A program made the position numbers and the translations under genes. Positions 20,557-29,517 of a stretch of 64,000 nucleotides of DNA are shown piece after piece (position 1 is the stretch's first letter; each line of letters opens with the position of its first letter). The notes below the pieces were generated by a model that did no database searches, was not told the DNA's origin, and saw only the letters and a program-made list of their open reading frames with translations. The DNA is from Paraburkholderia solisilvae (lineage in GTDB: Bacteria > Pseudomonadota > Gammaproteobacteria > Burkholderiales > Burkholderiaceae), in contig NZ_CADIKF010000003.1 in the NCBI RefSeq assembly GCF_902859875.1, positions 186,001 through 250,000 on the forward strand, read 5' to 3'.

Positions 20557-21074
20557 AACGCCCCGTGCGCGGCGCGCCGGGCCTGTACCGACAGCTCACG
20601 GAAAAGGTCGGAGCAAAACATGTCGGCGGTGAAGAGCAGCGTGCGGGAACGGCCATTGTCGCCTACAAGCGCGATGGCCAGCAGCCAACCGCTCCACTGC
20701 GCGCAGCCGGCGAGGCGGCCCTGCGCGACCGGCTCGCCGGCGCGGTTCCAGGCCGTCAAACCATCGGGCCCGATTTTGAGCGACGCGGGCCGGCGGCGCG
20801 CCGCGCGCCGCCATGCGAGACCCAGCGCGGCGCAAGTCGCAAGCGCGGCAAGCAGCGCGTGAGGCAGGCCGACGCGCGCCGCGAGCGTGGTGCCGACCGC
20901 GGCGACGCAGATTGCGATGAAGCCTGCCACCGCGCCATGCAACAAGGCGGACCGCCGCAGCACGATGCGCCGCGACGGTCCGCCTTGCGGTACGTCCACT
21001 TGCATATGATCGGCCCGCTGCGCCGCATCGCGCGGCGCAGCCGGTAACCGGGTCGACTGAAACGGCTGCGTCAA
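20553..21074 (-). CDS. Small membrane protein, possibly YgfX-like
   Basis: A protein of up to 173 residues between fabF and rpoE. Two adjacent membrane segments lie near residues 48-70 and 73-88, and a basic RRAARRRP stretch follows. The C-terminal part of about 75 residues is predicted soluble, with WSGWLLAIALV. This layout fits the YgfX family of two-helix membrane proteins. I cannot confirm the family by eye. The start is uncertain: TTG at 21074, 13 bases after fabF, or ATG at 21005. Neither has a strong ribosome binding site. Confidence 0.65.
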   Translation of the reverse strand: MTQPFQSTRLPAAPRDAAQRADHMQVDVPQGGPSRRIVLRRSALLHGAVAGFIAICVAAVGTTLAARVGLPHALLAALATCAALGLAWRRAARRRPASLKIGPDGLTAWNRAGEPVAQGRLAGCAQWSGWLLAIALVGDNGRSRTLLFTADMFCSDLFRELSVQARRAAHGAL

Positions 21075-21087
21075 ACGGTAGCGCCGC

Positions 21088-22326
21088 TTACGAGCGTTTG
21101 AACACCAGCGTGCCGTTCGTGCCGCCGAACCCGAACGAGTTCTTCAGCGCGACATCGATCTTCATCTCCCGCGCAGTGTTGGCGCAGTAGTCGAGATCGC
21201 ATTCCGGATCCTGGTTGAAGATGTTGATCGTCGGCGGCGACAGCTGATGGTGCACGGCGAGCACCGTGAACACCGATTCGAGGCCGCCGGCGCCGCCGAG
21301 CAGGTGCCCGGTCATCGACTTGGTCGAGTTCACGACGATCTTGCTCGCATGGTCGCCGAACGCGCGCTTGATGCCGATCGTTTCCGCGAGGTCGCCGAGT
21401 TGCGTCGACGTGCCGTGCGCATTCAGATAGGCGACTTCGTCCGCATTGACGCCCGCGTTCTTCAGCGCGGCGAGCATGCAGCGGCGCGCGCCGTCGCCAT
21501 CTTCGAGCGGCGCGGTCATGTGGTATGCGTCGCCGCTCATCCCGTAGCCGGCCACTTCCGCGTAGATCTTCGCGCCGCGCGCTTTCGCGTGCTCATATTC
21601 TTCGAGCACCATCACGCCCGCGCCTTCGCCGAGCACGAAACCGTCGCGTTCCTTGTCCCACGGACGGCTCGCCGTCGCCGGATCGTCATTGCGCTGCGAC
21701 AATGCGCGCGCAGCCGCGAAGCCGCCGATGCCGAGCGGCGATACGGTCGATTCCGCGCCGCCCGCGATCATCACGTCGGCGTCGCCGTATTCGATCAGCC
21801 GCGATGCTTCGCCGATGCAGTGCAGGCCCGTCGTGCAGGCGGTGACCATCGACAGATTCGGGCCCTTCAGGCCGAATTTGATCGACAGGTGGCCGGAGAT
21901 CATGTTGATGATCGAGGCGGGCACGAAGAACGGCGAAATACGGCGCGGGCCGCGATTCAACAGTTCGGTCTGCGTGATTTCGATCATCGGCAGACCGCCG
22001 ATGCCCGAACCCACCACGACGCCGACCCGTTCGGCAACCGCGTCGTCGATCTCGAGGCCGCTGTCCCTGATTGCCTGCATGCCGGCCGCAATGCCGTAAT
22101 GGATGAACGTATCCATATGGCGCGCTTCCTTGCCGGGAATGTATTCCTCGACATTGAAGCCCTTGACCTCGCCGGCGAAGCGAGTGGAGAAGTTCGACGC
22201 GTCGAACTTCGTGATGTCGGCGATGCCTGATTTGCCGGCGACCAGATTGGCCCATCCATCGGCAACATTATTGCCAACAGGCGAAATCAGCCCCAGGCCT
22301 GTAACAACAACACGACGGCGGCTCAC
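21088..22326 (-). CDS. fabF: 3-oxoacyl-ACP synthase II (FabF)
   Basis: FabF elongates acyl-ACP with malonyl-ACP, including the step toward cis-vaccenate. The 412-residue protein has the catalytic Cys164 ([10 protein letters not shown]) and His residues in NAHGTST and GHLLGGAGG. The start is a GTG at 22326 with GGGG a few bases upstream; this gives the usual family length, while an upstream in-frame start at 22359 would add 11 odd residues. It is separated from acpP by a 310-base gap with a hairpin. Confidence 0.97.
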   Translation of the reverse strand: MSRRRVVVTGLGLISPVGNNVADGWANLVAGKSGIADITKFDASNFSTRFAGEVKGFNVEEYIPGKEARHMDTFIHYGIAAGMQAIRDSGLEIDDAVAERVGVVVGSGIGGLPMIEITQTELLNRGPRRISPFFVPASIINMISGHLSIKFGLKGPNLSMVTACTTGLHCIGEASRLIEYGDADVMIAGGAESTVSPLGIGGFAAARALSQRNDDPATASRPWDKERDGFVLGEGAGVMVLEEYEHAKARGAKIYAEVAGYGMSGDAYHMTAPLEDGDGARRCMLAALKNAGVNADEVAYLNAHGTSTQLGDLAETIGIKRAFGDHASKIVVNSTKSMTGHLLGGAGGLESVFTVLAVHHQLSPPTINIFNQDPECDLDYCANTAREMKIDVALKNSFGFGGTNGTLVFKRS

Positions 22327-22383
22327 GGTAACCCCTTTTTCATAGAATGACGAAAGCAAAAGCGCAGTTCAGACCAAAGCAAA

Positions 22384-22426
22384 AGCCACAGCGGCAACAG
22401 GAATCGAGCCTGTGTACCCTGTGGCT
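22384..22426 (-). terminator. Hairpin after acpP, terminator-like with a T-arm-like tip
   Basis: On the minus strand AGCCACAG pairs with CTGTGGCT, enclosing ACAGG, the 7-base loop CTCGATT and CCTGT; TTTTGCTTT follows. It lies in the 310-base acpP-fabF gap (22327-22636), where I see no gene. It may end most transcripts after the highly expressed acpP. The inner arm looks like a tRNA T-arm, but no other tRNA parts are present. Confidence 0.5.
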
Positions 22427-22636
22427 ATGAGCCCGGCATGAATGCCGATAGCGGCGGTCTGGCCGCCGTTTCCATGCGGACCGGATGGTGACGCACACGG
22501 CGGCGCACACACGCCGGCACGAGCATGACCATCACGGCCATCGACGACGGCAGCAGGTCCGGCAGCCAGCATCGCTGCGGCCTCACGATCTGCAAACCGG
22601 GCGGCTGCAAATCCAGCGGCGACGCGCGCGAGGACC

Positions 22637-22876
22637 TTAGGCCTTGACGTTTGCGCGAGCGTAGTCGATTGCCTGCTGCACCGTGGTGATCTTCTCGGCT
22701 TCTTCATCCGGAATTTCCATGCCGAATTCATCTTCGAGGGCCATCACGAGCTCAACGGTGTCGAGCGAATCAGCGCCCAGATCGTTGACGAACGAGGCTT
22801 CGTTCTTGATTTCCGCTTCCGCGACGCCCAGTTGTTCCGCAACGATCTTTTTAACGCGTTGTTCGATGTTGTCCAT
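22637..22876 (-). CDS. acpP: Acyl carrier protein
   Basis: The 79-residue acidic carrier of growing acyl chains. The phosphopantetheine site is Ser37 in [15 protein letters not shown]. It follows fabG by 148 bases within the fatty acid cluster and is activated by AcpS, also in this window. A hairpin downstream may allow expression above that of fabF. Confidence 0.99.
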
Positions 22877-23024
22877 TACCCCTCCAAGGGAAAAAAGTTC
22901 ATAAATACAGGTGCGCGCATTTTATCAGGTTTGCCCCGCGGGAAAACCGCGCGCATGTTGCTGCGAAGGCACCGTCCGCGCACGCGTGAAACTGCATCGC
23001 GGCGCGGATAGTAACCGAATTTGG

Positions 23025-23774
23025 TTACGACATATACATGCCGCCGTTCACGTGCAATTCGACGCCGGTGATGTACGCCGCTTGCGGCGATGCGAGAAAC
23101 GCGACCGCGTGCGCGATCTCTTCCGGCGCGCCGAGGCGGCCGAGCGGCACCTGCGCCTTCAGCGCCGCCTGCTGCTCTTCGGGCAGCACGCGCGTCATGT
23201 CGGTATCGATGAAACCCGGCGCAACGCAGTTCACCGTGATGCCGCGGCTGCCGATCTCGCGCGCGAGCGCGCGCGACATACCGGCCACGCCCGCTTTCGC
23301 CGCTGCGTAGTTCACCTGGCCCGGATTGCCCGCCGCGCCGACCACCGACGTGACGTTGACGATGCGGCCGCCGCGGGCCTTCATCATCGGGCGCAGCACC
23401 GCGCGCGACAGACGGAACACCGCCTTCAGGTTCGTGTCGAGCACCGCGTCCCAGTCCTCGTCCTTCATTCGCATCGCCAGCTGATCCTGCGTGATGCCCG
23501 CATTGTTGACCAGTACGTTCAGCGAACCGAATTCCTTCACCGTGCCGTCGATCAGCGCTTCGACCGCGGCCGCGTCGTTGACGTCGAGCACCGCGCCGCG
23601 GCCGCTCAGTTGCGCTTCGTCGAGCGCCCGCGTGATCGCCTGCGCGCCGCTCTCGCTGGTCGCCGTGCCGATCACGGTCGCACCCTGACGGGCAAGTTCG
23701 AGCGCGATCGCGCGACCAATGCCGCGCGATGCGCCGGTAACCAGTGCGACCTGCTTGTCGAGAGATTTTTCCAT
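23025..23774 (-). CDS. fabG: 3-oxoacyl-ACP reductase FabG
   Basis: An NADPH-dependent short-chain dehydrogenase that reduces 3-oxoacyl-ACP. The 249-residue protein has the cofactor motif TGASRGIG, NNAG at 90-93, and the catalytic Ser143, Tyr156 and Lys160 (NYAAAK). I chose the ATG at 23774; the upstream in-frame start at 23846 adds 24 residues without similarity. It lies between fabD and acpP. Confidence 0.98.
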   Translation of the reverse strand: MEKSLDKQVALVTGASRGIGRAIALELARQGATVIGTATSESGAQAITRALDEAQLSGRGAVLDVNDAAAVEALIDGTVKEFGSLNVLVNNAGITQDQLAMRMKDEDWDAVLDTNLKAVFRLSRAVLRPMMKARGGRIVNVTSVVGAAGNPGQVNYAAAKAGVAGMSRALAREIGSRGITVNCVAPGFIDTDMTRVLPEEQQAALKAQVPLGRLGAPEEIAHAVAFLASPQAAYITGVELHVNGGMYMS

Positions 23775-23904
23775 CGTTGAATTCCACTGTGCCCGCTGTT
23801 TGTGGGCGGTTAATCCACCTGCGTTGGCGGCCGCTGACGGGCACAACCGGTTGCCGGATGCGTGACCATCTGCTGCCGCTTTGCTGCCGTCGCTACGCTA
23901 TCGC

Positions 23905-24840
23905 TTATTGCGCGCTCACCTGCTTGAGCGCTTCGTCGAGCGAGGCCGGATCGACGATCGCCGCGCCCACGAGACTGCCGTCGATGCGCTTCGTGAGGCC
24001 AGCAAGCACCTTGCCCGGGCCGCATTCGAACACGTTCGTCGCACCCTGCTTTGCCATCGCCTGCACGCATTCGACCCAGCGCACCGCGCCGGCCGCCTGG
24101 CGCACCAGCGCGTCCTTGATCGCGGCCGGCTCGTTGACCGTCGCCACGTCGACGTTGCTGATCACCGGGATCGACGGCACGCTCACGTCGACGTTCGCGA
24201 GGTACGCGCGCAACTGGTCGGAAGCGGGCTTGAGCAGCGACGAATGGAACGGCGCCGATACCGGCAGCGACAGCGCGCGCTTCGCCCCCTTCGCCTTCGC
24301 GATTTCGCACGCCTTTTCGACCGCCGCCTTGTGACCCGCGATCACGACCTGGGCCGGCGCGTTGAAGTTCACCGCTTCGACCGTGCCGGCCGCGGACGCT
24401 TCGTTGCACACCGCGCGCACCGTGTCGTCGTCGAGACCGAGAATCGCCGCCATGCCGCCCACGCCGACCGGCACCGCCGTCTGCATCGCCTGCGCGCGGA
24501 AACGCACGAGCGGCACCGCGTCGCGAAATTTCAGCGCGCCGGCGGCGACGAGCGCCGTATACTCGCCGAGGCTATGGCCCGCGACGAGCGCCGGCGCCGG
24601 GCCGCCCGCCGCGAGCCACGCGCGGTAAATCGCGTACGCCGCGGTCAGCATCACAGGCTGCGTGTTGGTGGTGAGGTTCAGGTCGTCAGCCGGGCCTTCG
24701 GCAATCAGCTTGCCGATGTCCTGATTAAGTGCGTCCGACGCTTCCTGAACCGTCTCGCGCACAACAGCATGATCGCCAAACGCATTCAGCATGCCGACCG
24801 ATTGCGAGCCCTGGCCCGGAAAAACGAACGCAAATTTCAT
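23905..24840 (-). CDS. fabD: Malonyl-CoA:ACP transacylase FabD
   Basis: FabD moves malonyl groups from CoA to ACP to supply extender units. The 311-residue length is standard. The protein starts with FVFPGQGSQ; the nucleophile Ser90 is in GHSLGEYTAL and the catalytic His in SAPFHSSLL. It sits between fabH and fabG with gaps of 110 and 130 bases; the first gap holds a 28-bp perfect palindrome. Confidence 0.98.
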   Translation of the reverse strand: MKFAFVFPGQGSQSVGMLNAFGDHAVVRETVQEASDALNQDIGKLIAEGPADDLNLTTNTQPVMLTAAYAIYRAWLAAGGPAPALVAGHSLGEYTALVAAGALKFRDAVPLVRFRAQAMQTAVPVGVGGMAAILGLDDDTVRAVCNEASAAGTVEAVNFNAPAQVVIAGHKAAVEKACEIAKAKGAKRALSLPVSAPFHSSLLKPASDQLRAYLANVDVSVPSIPVISNVDVATVNEPAAIKDALVRQAAGAVRWVECVQAMAKQGATNVFECGPGKVLAGLTKRIDGSLVGAAIVDPASLDEALKQVSAQ

Positions 24841-24890
24841 TTCACCCTCAAATCGATGTACTCAGATGTGTGCGCCCACGCGCTTCACGA

Positions 24891-24918
24891 TGCATGCGTG
24901 GCGCGCGCCACGCATGCA
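24891..24918. repeat. 28-bp perfect palindrome between fabH and fabD
   Basis: TGCATGCGTGGCGC is followed directly by its exact reverse complement, with no spacer. It lies 33 bases after the fabH stop and 51 bases before the fabD start. As RNA it would form a very stable hairpin; no U-tract follows on the minus strand. Confidence 0.8.
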
Positions 24919-24950
24919 GACAGATGCGACGCCGCCAGCGCCGGCAGCCG

Positions 24951-25940
24951 TCAGAAACGGATCACCGAAGCGCCCCACGTAAAACCGCCGCCGACGCCTT
25001 CGAGCAGCACGTTGTGGCCGCGCTTGATGCGGCCGTCGCGTACCGCGACGTCGAGCGCGAGCGGAATGGAGGCGGCCGACGTATTGCCGTGTTCGTGCAC
25101 GGTGACGATCATCCGCTCCTGCGGCAGGCCGAGCTTGCGGCAGGTGCTTTGCATGATGCGGATATTGGCCTGATGCGGAATCAGCCAGTCGACCTGTTCC
25201 GGTTTCAGGCCGGCTTTTTCGAGCGCTTCGATCGCGACCTTTTCGAGCACGCCGACCGCCAGCTTGAACACCGCCTGGCCGTCCATATGCAGGAACGCAT
25301 TGCCCGCCACCGCGCCGCGGTTCACGTTGCCCGGCGTGCACAGAATGCTCGCGTAGCTGCCGTCCGCGTGCAACGCGCTCGCGAGCACGCCCGGCTCATC
25401 GGATGCCTGCAGCACGACCGCGCCGGCGCCGTCGCCGAACAGCACGCAGGTCGTGCGATCGTTGAAATCGAGGATGCGCGAGAACGTCTCCGCGCCGACC
25501 ACGAGTGCGGTGCGATGCTGGCCGCTGCGGATAAAGCTGTCGGCCGTCGCAACCGCGTACGCGAAACCGGAGCACACCGCCTGCACGTCGAATGCCGCGC
25601 CGCCATTCTTGATGCCGAGCTTGTTCTGCAGCAGACACGCGGTGCTCGGAAACACGAAATCCGGCGTGGACGTCGCGACGATGATCAGATCGATCGATTG
25701 CGGATCGACATCGGCGGCTTCGATCGCGCGTTGCGACGCGCTCAGCGCGAGGTCGCTGGTCGGGACGTCGGGCTCGGCGAAATAGCGCGCGTGAATGCCC
25801 GTGCGGGCGACGATCCATTCGTCGCTCGTCTCGATGCCCTGCTGCGCGAGACGATCAGCCAGCTGCTGGTTGGAGACGCGTTGCGGCGGCAGGTAACTGC
25901 CCGTGCCGAGCACGCGGGAGTAGAGAGTGGATTGCGCCAT
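24951..25940 (-). CDS. fabH: 3-oxoacyl-ACP synthase III (FabH)
   Basis: FabH starts each fatty acid by condensing acetyl-CoA with malonyl-ACP. The 329-residue protein has the triad Cys123 (VCSGFAYA), His256 (IPHQANIRI) and Asn286 ([10 protein letters not shown]). Its ATG overlaps the plsX stop (TAATG), implying coupled translation of phospholipid and fatty acid enzymes. Confidence 0.98.
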   Translation of the reverse strand: MAQSTLYSRVLGTGSYLPPQRVSNQQLADRLAQQGIETSDEWIVARTGIHARYFAEPDVPTSDLALSASQRAIEAADVDPQSIDLIIVATSTPDFVFPSTACLLQNKLGIKNGGAAFDVQAVCSGFAYAVATADSFIRSGQHRTALVVGAETFSRILDFNDRTTCVLFGDGAGAVVLQASDEPGVLASALHADGSYASILCTPGNVNRGAVAGNAFLHMDGQAVFKLAVGVLEKVAIEALEKAGLKPEQVDWLIPHQANIRIMQSTCRKLGLPQERMIVTVHEHGNTSAASIPLALDVAVRDGRIKRGHNVLLEGVGGGFTWGASVIRF

Positions 25941-27247
25941 TATGCCTTCGAAGATGATGCGGCGTAGGGCTCGGCACGACCTGGGAGGCGACCCGCCGGA
26001 CCGCCGGAACTGACCGCACCGGCAGGGTTCGCGGGGTCTGCAGGATCGGCCGGGGTCGGGTTTGCCGCCACGTTTGTCGCCGGACTCGCCGCCACATTTG
26101 CAGCCGGATTCGCCGCCGCGTTTGCGGCCGGATTCGCTGTCGCGTTGGGGGGCGTGCCGGGCACATGTTCGGGGTTGGCCGAGCCCGCCGCCGCCGTGGC
26201 GCCGCCTGCGTCGCGCGCGCCTGACGTCACGGGTTCGAGCGAGCCTGCGTTCTCCTCCATCGCGCGCGCAAGACGTTCGAGCACGCCATTTTTGACGGCA
26301 TCATACCCGCGTTTGATAGCCCACTCAAACGCGTAGGCGTCCGCCGAACCGTGGCTCTTGATCACGAGACTGCGCAAGCCGAGCAGCGCCGCGCCATTGT
26401 ATTCACGGTGATCGACACGCTTCTTGAAGCGCAGCAGCACCGGCAGTGCGAGCACGGCCATCACCTTCGTGAGCCACGAACGGCCGAACTCTTCCTTGAT
26501 GATGTCCGACAGCATCTGCGCGAGGCCTTCCGACGTCTTCAACGCGACGTTGCCGACGAAACCGTCGCAGACGATCACGTCGGTCGTTCCCTTATAGATA
26601 TCGTCGCCTTCGACGTTGCCGCGGAAATTCAGCGTGCTCGTGCGCAGCAGTTCGCCCGCGCGCTTGATGGTCTCGTTGCCCTTGATGACTTCTTCGCCGA
26701 TGTTCAACAGGCCAATGGTCGGACGCTCCTTGCCCTCGAGCGCGGACACGAGCGCATGGCCCATTTCGGCGAACTGCAGCAGATGCTGCGGCTCGCAGTC
26801 GACGTTCGCGCCGAGGTCCAGCATCATCGTGTAGCCGTTCGGATTGGGCAGCGCGAACGCGATTGCCGGGCGCTCGATGCCCGGCAGCGTTTTCAGCACG
26901 TAGCGGGACACCGCCATCAGCGCGCCGGTGTTGCCGGCGGAAATGCAGGCCTGCGCGTCGTCTTCCTTGACGCGATTGAGCGCGACGCGCATCGACGAAT
27001 CTTTCTTCTTGCGCAGCGCGACCTCGACCGGATCGTCCATGGCGACGATCTCGGTGGCCGGCACCACGATGAGCGCCGGCTCGTTCAATGCCTTCAGCTT
27101 CTTCAACTGCGCGCGAATCGCGCCCTCGATACCGACCAGCAGCAACTGCGCGTCGGGATGCGAGCGAACGAAGTTGACGGCAGCGGGAACGGTCACGGAC
27201 GGGCCGTGGTCGCCTCCCATGCAATCGATCGTGAGTTTTACGGTCAT
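25940..27247 (-). CDS. plsX: Phosphate acyltransferase PlsX with Ala/Asn/Pro tail
   Basis: PlsX makes acyl-phosphate from acyl-ACP for phospholipid synthesis. The core (about residues 1-330) starts [13 protein letters not shown] and contains [12 protein letters not shown] and [12 protein letters not shown]. Family members usually end near 340-370; this one has 435 residues. The extra 100 or so residues are Ala/Pro/Asn-rich with repeated ANPAAN-like units and look disordered. It lies between rpmF and fabH. Confidence 0.96.
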   Translation of the reverse strand: MTVKLTIDCMGGDHGPSVTVPAAVNFVRSHPDAQLLLVGIEGAIRAQLKKLKALNEPALIVVPATEIVAMDDPVEVALRKKKDSSMRVALNRVKEDDAQACISAGNTGALMAVSRYVLKTLPGIERPAIAFALPNPNGYTMMLDLGANVDCEPQHLLQFAEMGHALVSALEGKERPTIGLLNIGEEVIKGNETIKRAGELLRTSTLNFRGNVEGDDIYKGTTDVIVCDGFVGNVALKTSEGLAQMLSDIIKEEFGRSWLTKVMAVLALPVLLRFKKRVDHREYNGAALLGLRSLVIKSHGSADAYAFEWAIKRGYDAVKNGVLERLARAMEENAGSLEPVTSGARDAGGATAAAGSANPEHVPGTPPNATANPAANAAANPAANVAASPATNVAANPTPADPADPANPAGAVSSGGPAGRLPGRAEPYAASSSKA

Positions 27248-27270
27248 CGAATGCGACGAATTTCAGGCAC

Positions 27271-27299
27271 AAAAAAGCGGCAAGTGAATGCCGCCTTTT
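27271..27299 (-). terminator. Intrinsic terminator between rpmF and plsX
   Basis: On the minus strand a GGCGGCA-TTCACT-TGCCGC hairpin (6-bp core GCGGCA/TGCCGC) is followed by T6. It sits after rpmF and just before the plsX start, so it would reduce read-through from the abundant ribosomal protein gene into plsX. Confidence 0.65.
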
Positions 27300-27470
27300 C
27301 GATGTGCCGGGAAAATGCCAGGCGTGTGTCTGTCAAGCCGATGGTGCTGAACCGCCCCACCACCGCTGAACCTGCGGCCGCCAACACAACCGGGGCAGCC
27401 GGGGAACCAACAGCGACGAACCGATCGCCGCGCGCAACGCCTGTAAGTGGGCGCAACACGCTTCAAGCGA

Positions 27471-27650
27471 TTAGTCGTTTTTCGTCTTGACGACTTTCTT
27501 GCCGCGGTAGTAACCGTTCGGGCTGATGTGGTGACGCAGATGCACTTCACCCGTGCTCGGCTCGACTGCGAGCGGTGCGGTGGTGAGGAAATCGTGCGAA
27601 CGGTGCATGCCACGCTTCGACGGCGACTTCTTGTTTTGTTGAACTGCCAT
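27471..27650 (-). CDS. rpmF: 50S ribosomal protein L32
   Basis: A 59-residue ribosomal protein with [20 protein letters not shown] at the start, as in other proteobacterial L32. I chose the ATG at 27650; an upstream in-frame start at 27683 would add 11 residues absent from the family. It follows yceD by 114 bases, the usual yceD-rpmF pairing. Confidence 0.98.
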   Translation of the reverse strand: MAVQQNKKSPSKRGMHRSHDFLTTAPLAVEPSTGEVHLRHHISPNGYYRGKKVVKTKND

Positions 27651-27764
27651 GATAACTCCTGAAAATTTTCCGAATTCTAACACAGCGCGACGCCGCGACT
27701 GCCACCGGCTGGCCCGCTGTTGGACCTGCTTCGGGACCTGCCTCGCGCTACCCCTGCAACCTGT

Positions 27765-28445
27765 TCAATGCTTGCCGCCGGAACCGCCCGACTCGTCATC
27801 GGCGCCGCCCGATTTCAGGCCTTGCAGCACCGCGAACGGATTCGGCCGTTCAGACGCGGCGCCGCCCTGTTCATCCGCTTCTTCGTGCTCCGCGCCGCCG
27901 TCCGCCCCTTCCGAACCGCTTGCACCCGATACCAGAGACTCGTGCACTTGCGGGCAGACGTCGTGCTTCGGCACGAGCGGCAACGACAACAGCAATTCTT
28001 CTTCGATGAGTCCGATGAGATCGAACTGGCGCGAGCCCACGATCACTTCGACTTCGTCTTCTTCAAGCGGAAACTCATCAGCCTGCGCTTCAGTCTCGAC
28101 GACGCGGTAAATCGCGTCGACGTTGAATGCCTGCTCGTAAGGCGCAAGGCACCGCTGACACTCCAGCCACGCGGCGCCGTGGACCGCGAGCCGCAGATAC
28201 GGTTGCGGGCCCTCGGTGCCGTTGTCCTGCAATTCCGGCTGCGTCGACCCTTCGGCTTGCCAGGTGAACGCAGTATCGCGTTCGTCTGCTGGCGCTTCCG
28301 CCGGGACTTCGTTTAACATGCGCGGCAGTTGCGACACGCGCACGACGCCGGCAGCCTGCCGTCCACTGCGCGCAAACTCGAAGAGATCGAGTTGCCGCGG
28401 GTCGACGGCGGCGGACTTGCCCGAATGCTGAGTCGAATGCGTCAT
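27765..28445 (-). CDS. yceD: YceD/DUF177 family protein
   Basis: A 226-residue protein of the YceD family, which is encoded next to rpmF in most bacteria and has been linked to 23S rRNA or L32 metabolism. Cys96 and Cys99 (CQRC) and Cys164 (HDVCPQ) mark the usual cysteine set. The acidic Gly/Ala-rich C-terminal region (about 175-225) is low in complexity. The ATG at 28445 was chosen over 28484 because the downstream start matches the family length better. Repetitive DNA lies directly upstream. Confidence 0.88.
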   Translation of the reverse strand: MTHSTQHSGKSAAVDPRQLDLFEFARSGRQAAGVVRVSQLPRMLNEVPAEAPADERDTAFTWQAEGSTQPELQDNGTEGPQPYLRLAVHGAAWLECQRCLAPYEQAFNVDAIYRVVETEAQADEFPLEEDEVEVIVGSRQFDLIGLIEEELLLSLPLVPKHDVCPQVHESLVSGASGSEGADGGAEHEEADEQGGAASERPNPFAVLQGLKSGGADDESGGSGGKH

Positions 28446-28458
28446 GTGCGTCCCCTGC

Positions 28459-28606
28459 TTTGCGCTGCTTTGCGCATTTGTCACCGGTTGCCACCGGTTA
28501 TCGCCGGTTGTGCAGATTGCGCCGCTTGTGCTGCTGCTCGTGCCGCTTTGCGCTATTTGCGCTATTTGCGCCGACCGTTCGTTTGCCGTTTGTTCGCCGT
28601 TTGTCC
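28459..28606. repeat. Cluster of short tandem repeats upstream of yceD
   Basis: Adjacent short arrays occur here. TTTGCGC(TGC) repeats lie at about 28459-28476, three 10-nt ACCGGTT-type units at 28481-28510, GCGCTATTT twice at about 28550-28567, and two 11-nt GCCGTTTGTTC-type units at about 28584-28606. They fill the upstream region of the yceD-rpmF-plsX-fab run. I see no gene in 28446-28899. Confidence 0.6.
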
Positions 28607-28690
28607 GCTGTTAGCCATTCAGCAACGCCCGTGCTTTCCGTGCTTCACTGGCCTGCGCACGGCTTCGTCGGCCTTGGGTTAGCCTACCCG

Positions 28691-28740
28691 CCGCTGCACA
28701 GTAACCCGCTGCACAATCCGCTACACAACACCGCTGCACA
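28691..28740. repeat. Four CCGCTGCACA direct repeats
   Basis: CCGCTGCACA starts at 28691, 28706 and 28731, with a one-mismatch copy (CCGCTACACA) at 28718. The spacing is 12-15 bases, similar to iterons. The cluster is 160 bases before maf and 245 bases upstream of the yceD start. Function unknown. Confidence 0.55.
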
Positions 28741-28899
28741 ACAACTCCTGCTGACCCACCGCGCCAATCGCGCACCGCTTCCGCAGGAGGAGCCGCTAGA
28801 AAAGCCCAAAACTATATCCGTTTTGTCTTTTCGAGTCAAACACTTAAGTCCGCACAGGCAAAGCCGTCGACGGACCCGTTTCCAGAACCCGATTTCAGC

Positions 28900-29517
28900 A
28901 TGCCCGAACCCGTCAAACCCCCGCCCCGCCTGATTCTCGCGTCGAGCTCGCGCTACCGCCGCGCGCTGCTCGAACGCCTGCGCATTCCCTTCGACGTCGT
29001 GGTGCCCGCCATCGACGAAACCCCGCTTGCCGGCGAAAGCCCGCAAGCCACCGCGCTGCGCCTTTCGGAAGCGAAAGCGCGCGCGGTCGCGGCCGGGCTC
29101 GTCGCCCGCGACACGGCGCTCGTGATCGGCTCCGACCAGGTCGCGACATTCGACAACCTGCAGATCGGCAAGCCCGGCACGCACGAAAAAGCGCTTGCGC
29201 AGTTGCAGGCGATGCGCGGCCGCGAAGTGCTGTTCCACAGCGCGCTATGTCTGTTCGACAGCCGCTCGAACGATGCGAATTGCATCGACGTCATCACCCG
29301 CGTGCGCTTCCGGAATCTGCCCGATGCGGCGCTCGACGCGTACCTGCGTGCCGAAACACCCTACGACGTCGCGGGCAGCGCGAAATCCGAAGGGCTCGGC
29401 ATCACGCTGCTCGAAGCGATCGAGTCGGACGACCCGAGCGCACTGATCGGTCTGCCGTTGATCGCGCTGTCGGGCATGCTGCTCGCAGCCGGCTACCCGC
29501 TTTGGGAGGCGCAATGA
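28900..29517 (+). CDS. Maf-family nucleoside triphosphate pyrophosphatase
   Basis: Maf proteins hydrolyse non-canonical or modified nucleoside triphosphates to monophosphates. The 205-residue protein has the N-terminal LILASSSRYRRALLE, IDETPLAGE, GSDQVA and the KPGTHEKA segment, closest in pattern to the YceF-type branch (7-methyl-GTP). Its stop overlaps the next start (ATGA). Confidence 0.93.
   Translation: MPEPVKPPPRLILASSSRYRRALLERLRIPFDVVVPAIDETPLAGESPQATALRLSEAKARAVAAGLVARDTALVIGSDQVATFDNLQIGKPGTHEKALAQLQAMRGREVLFHSALCLFDSRSNDANCIDVITRVRFRNLPDAALDAYLRAETPYDVAGSAKSEGLGITLLEAIESDDPSALIGLPLIALSGMLLAAGYPLWEAQ

Noticed and set aside
22384..22426. A tRNA gene or fragment in the acpP-fabF gap
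   Set aside because: Only a T-arm-like tip is present; no D-arm, anticodon arm or CCA end.
28459..28740. A CRISPR array
   Set aside because: Repeats are too short, unequal and lack unique spacers of constant length; no cas genes.
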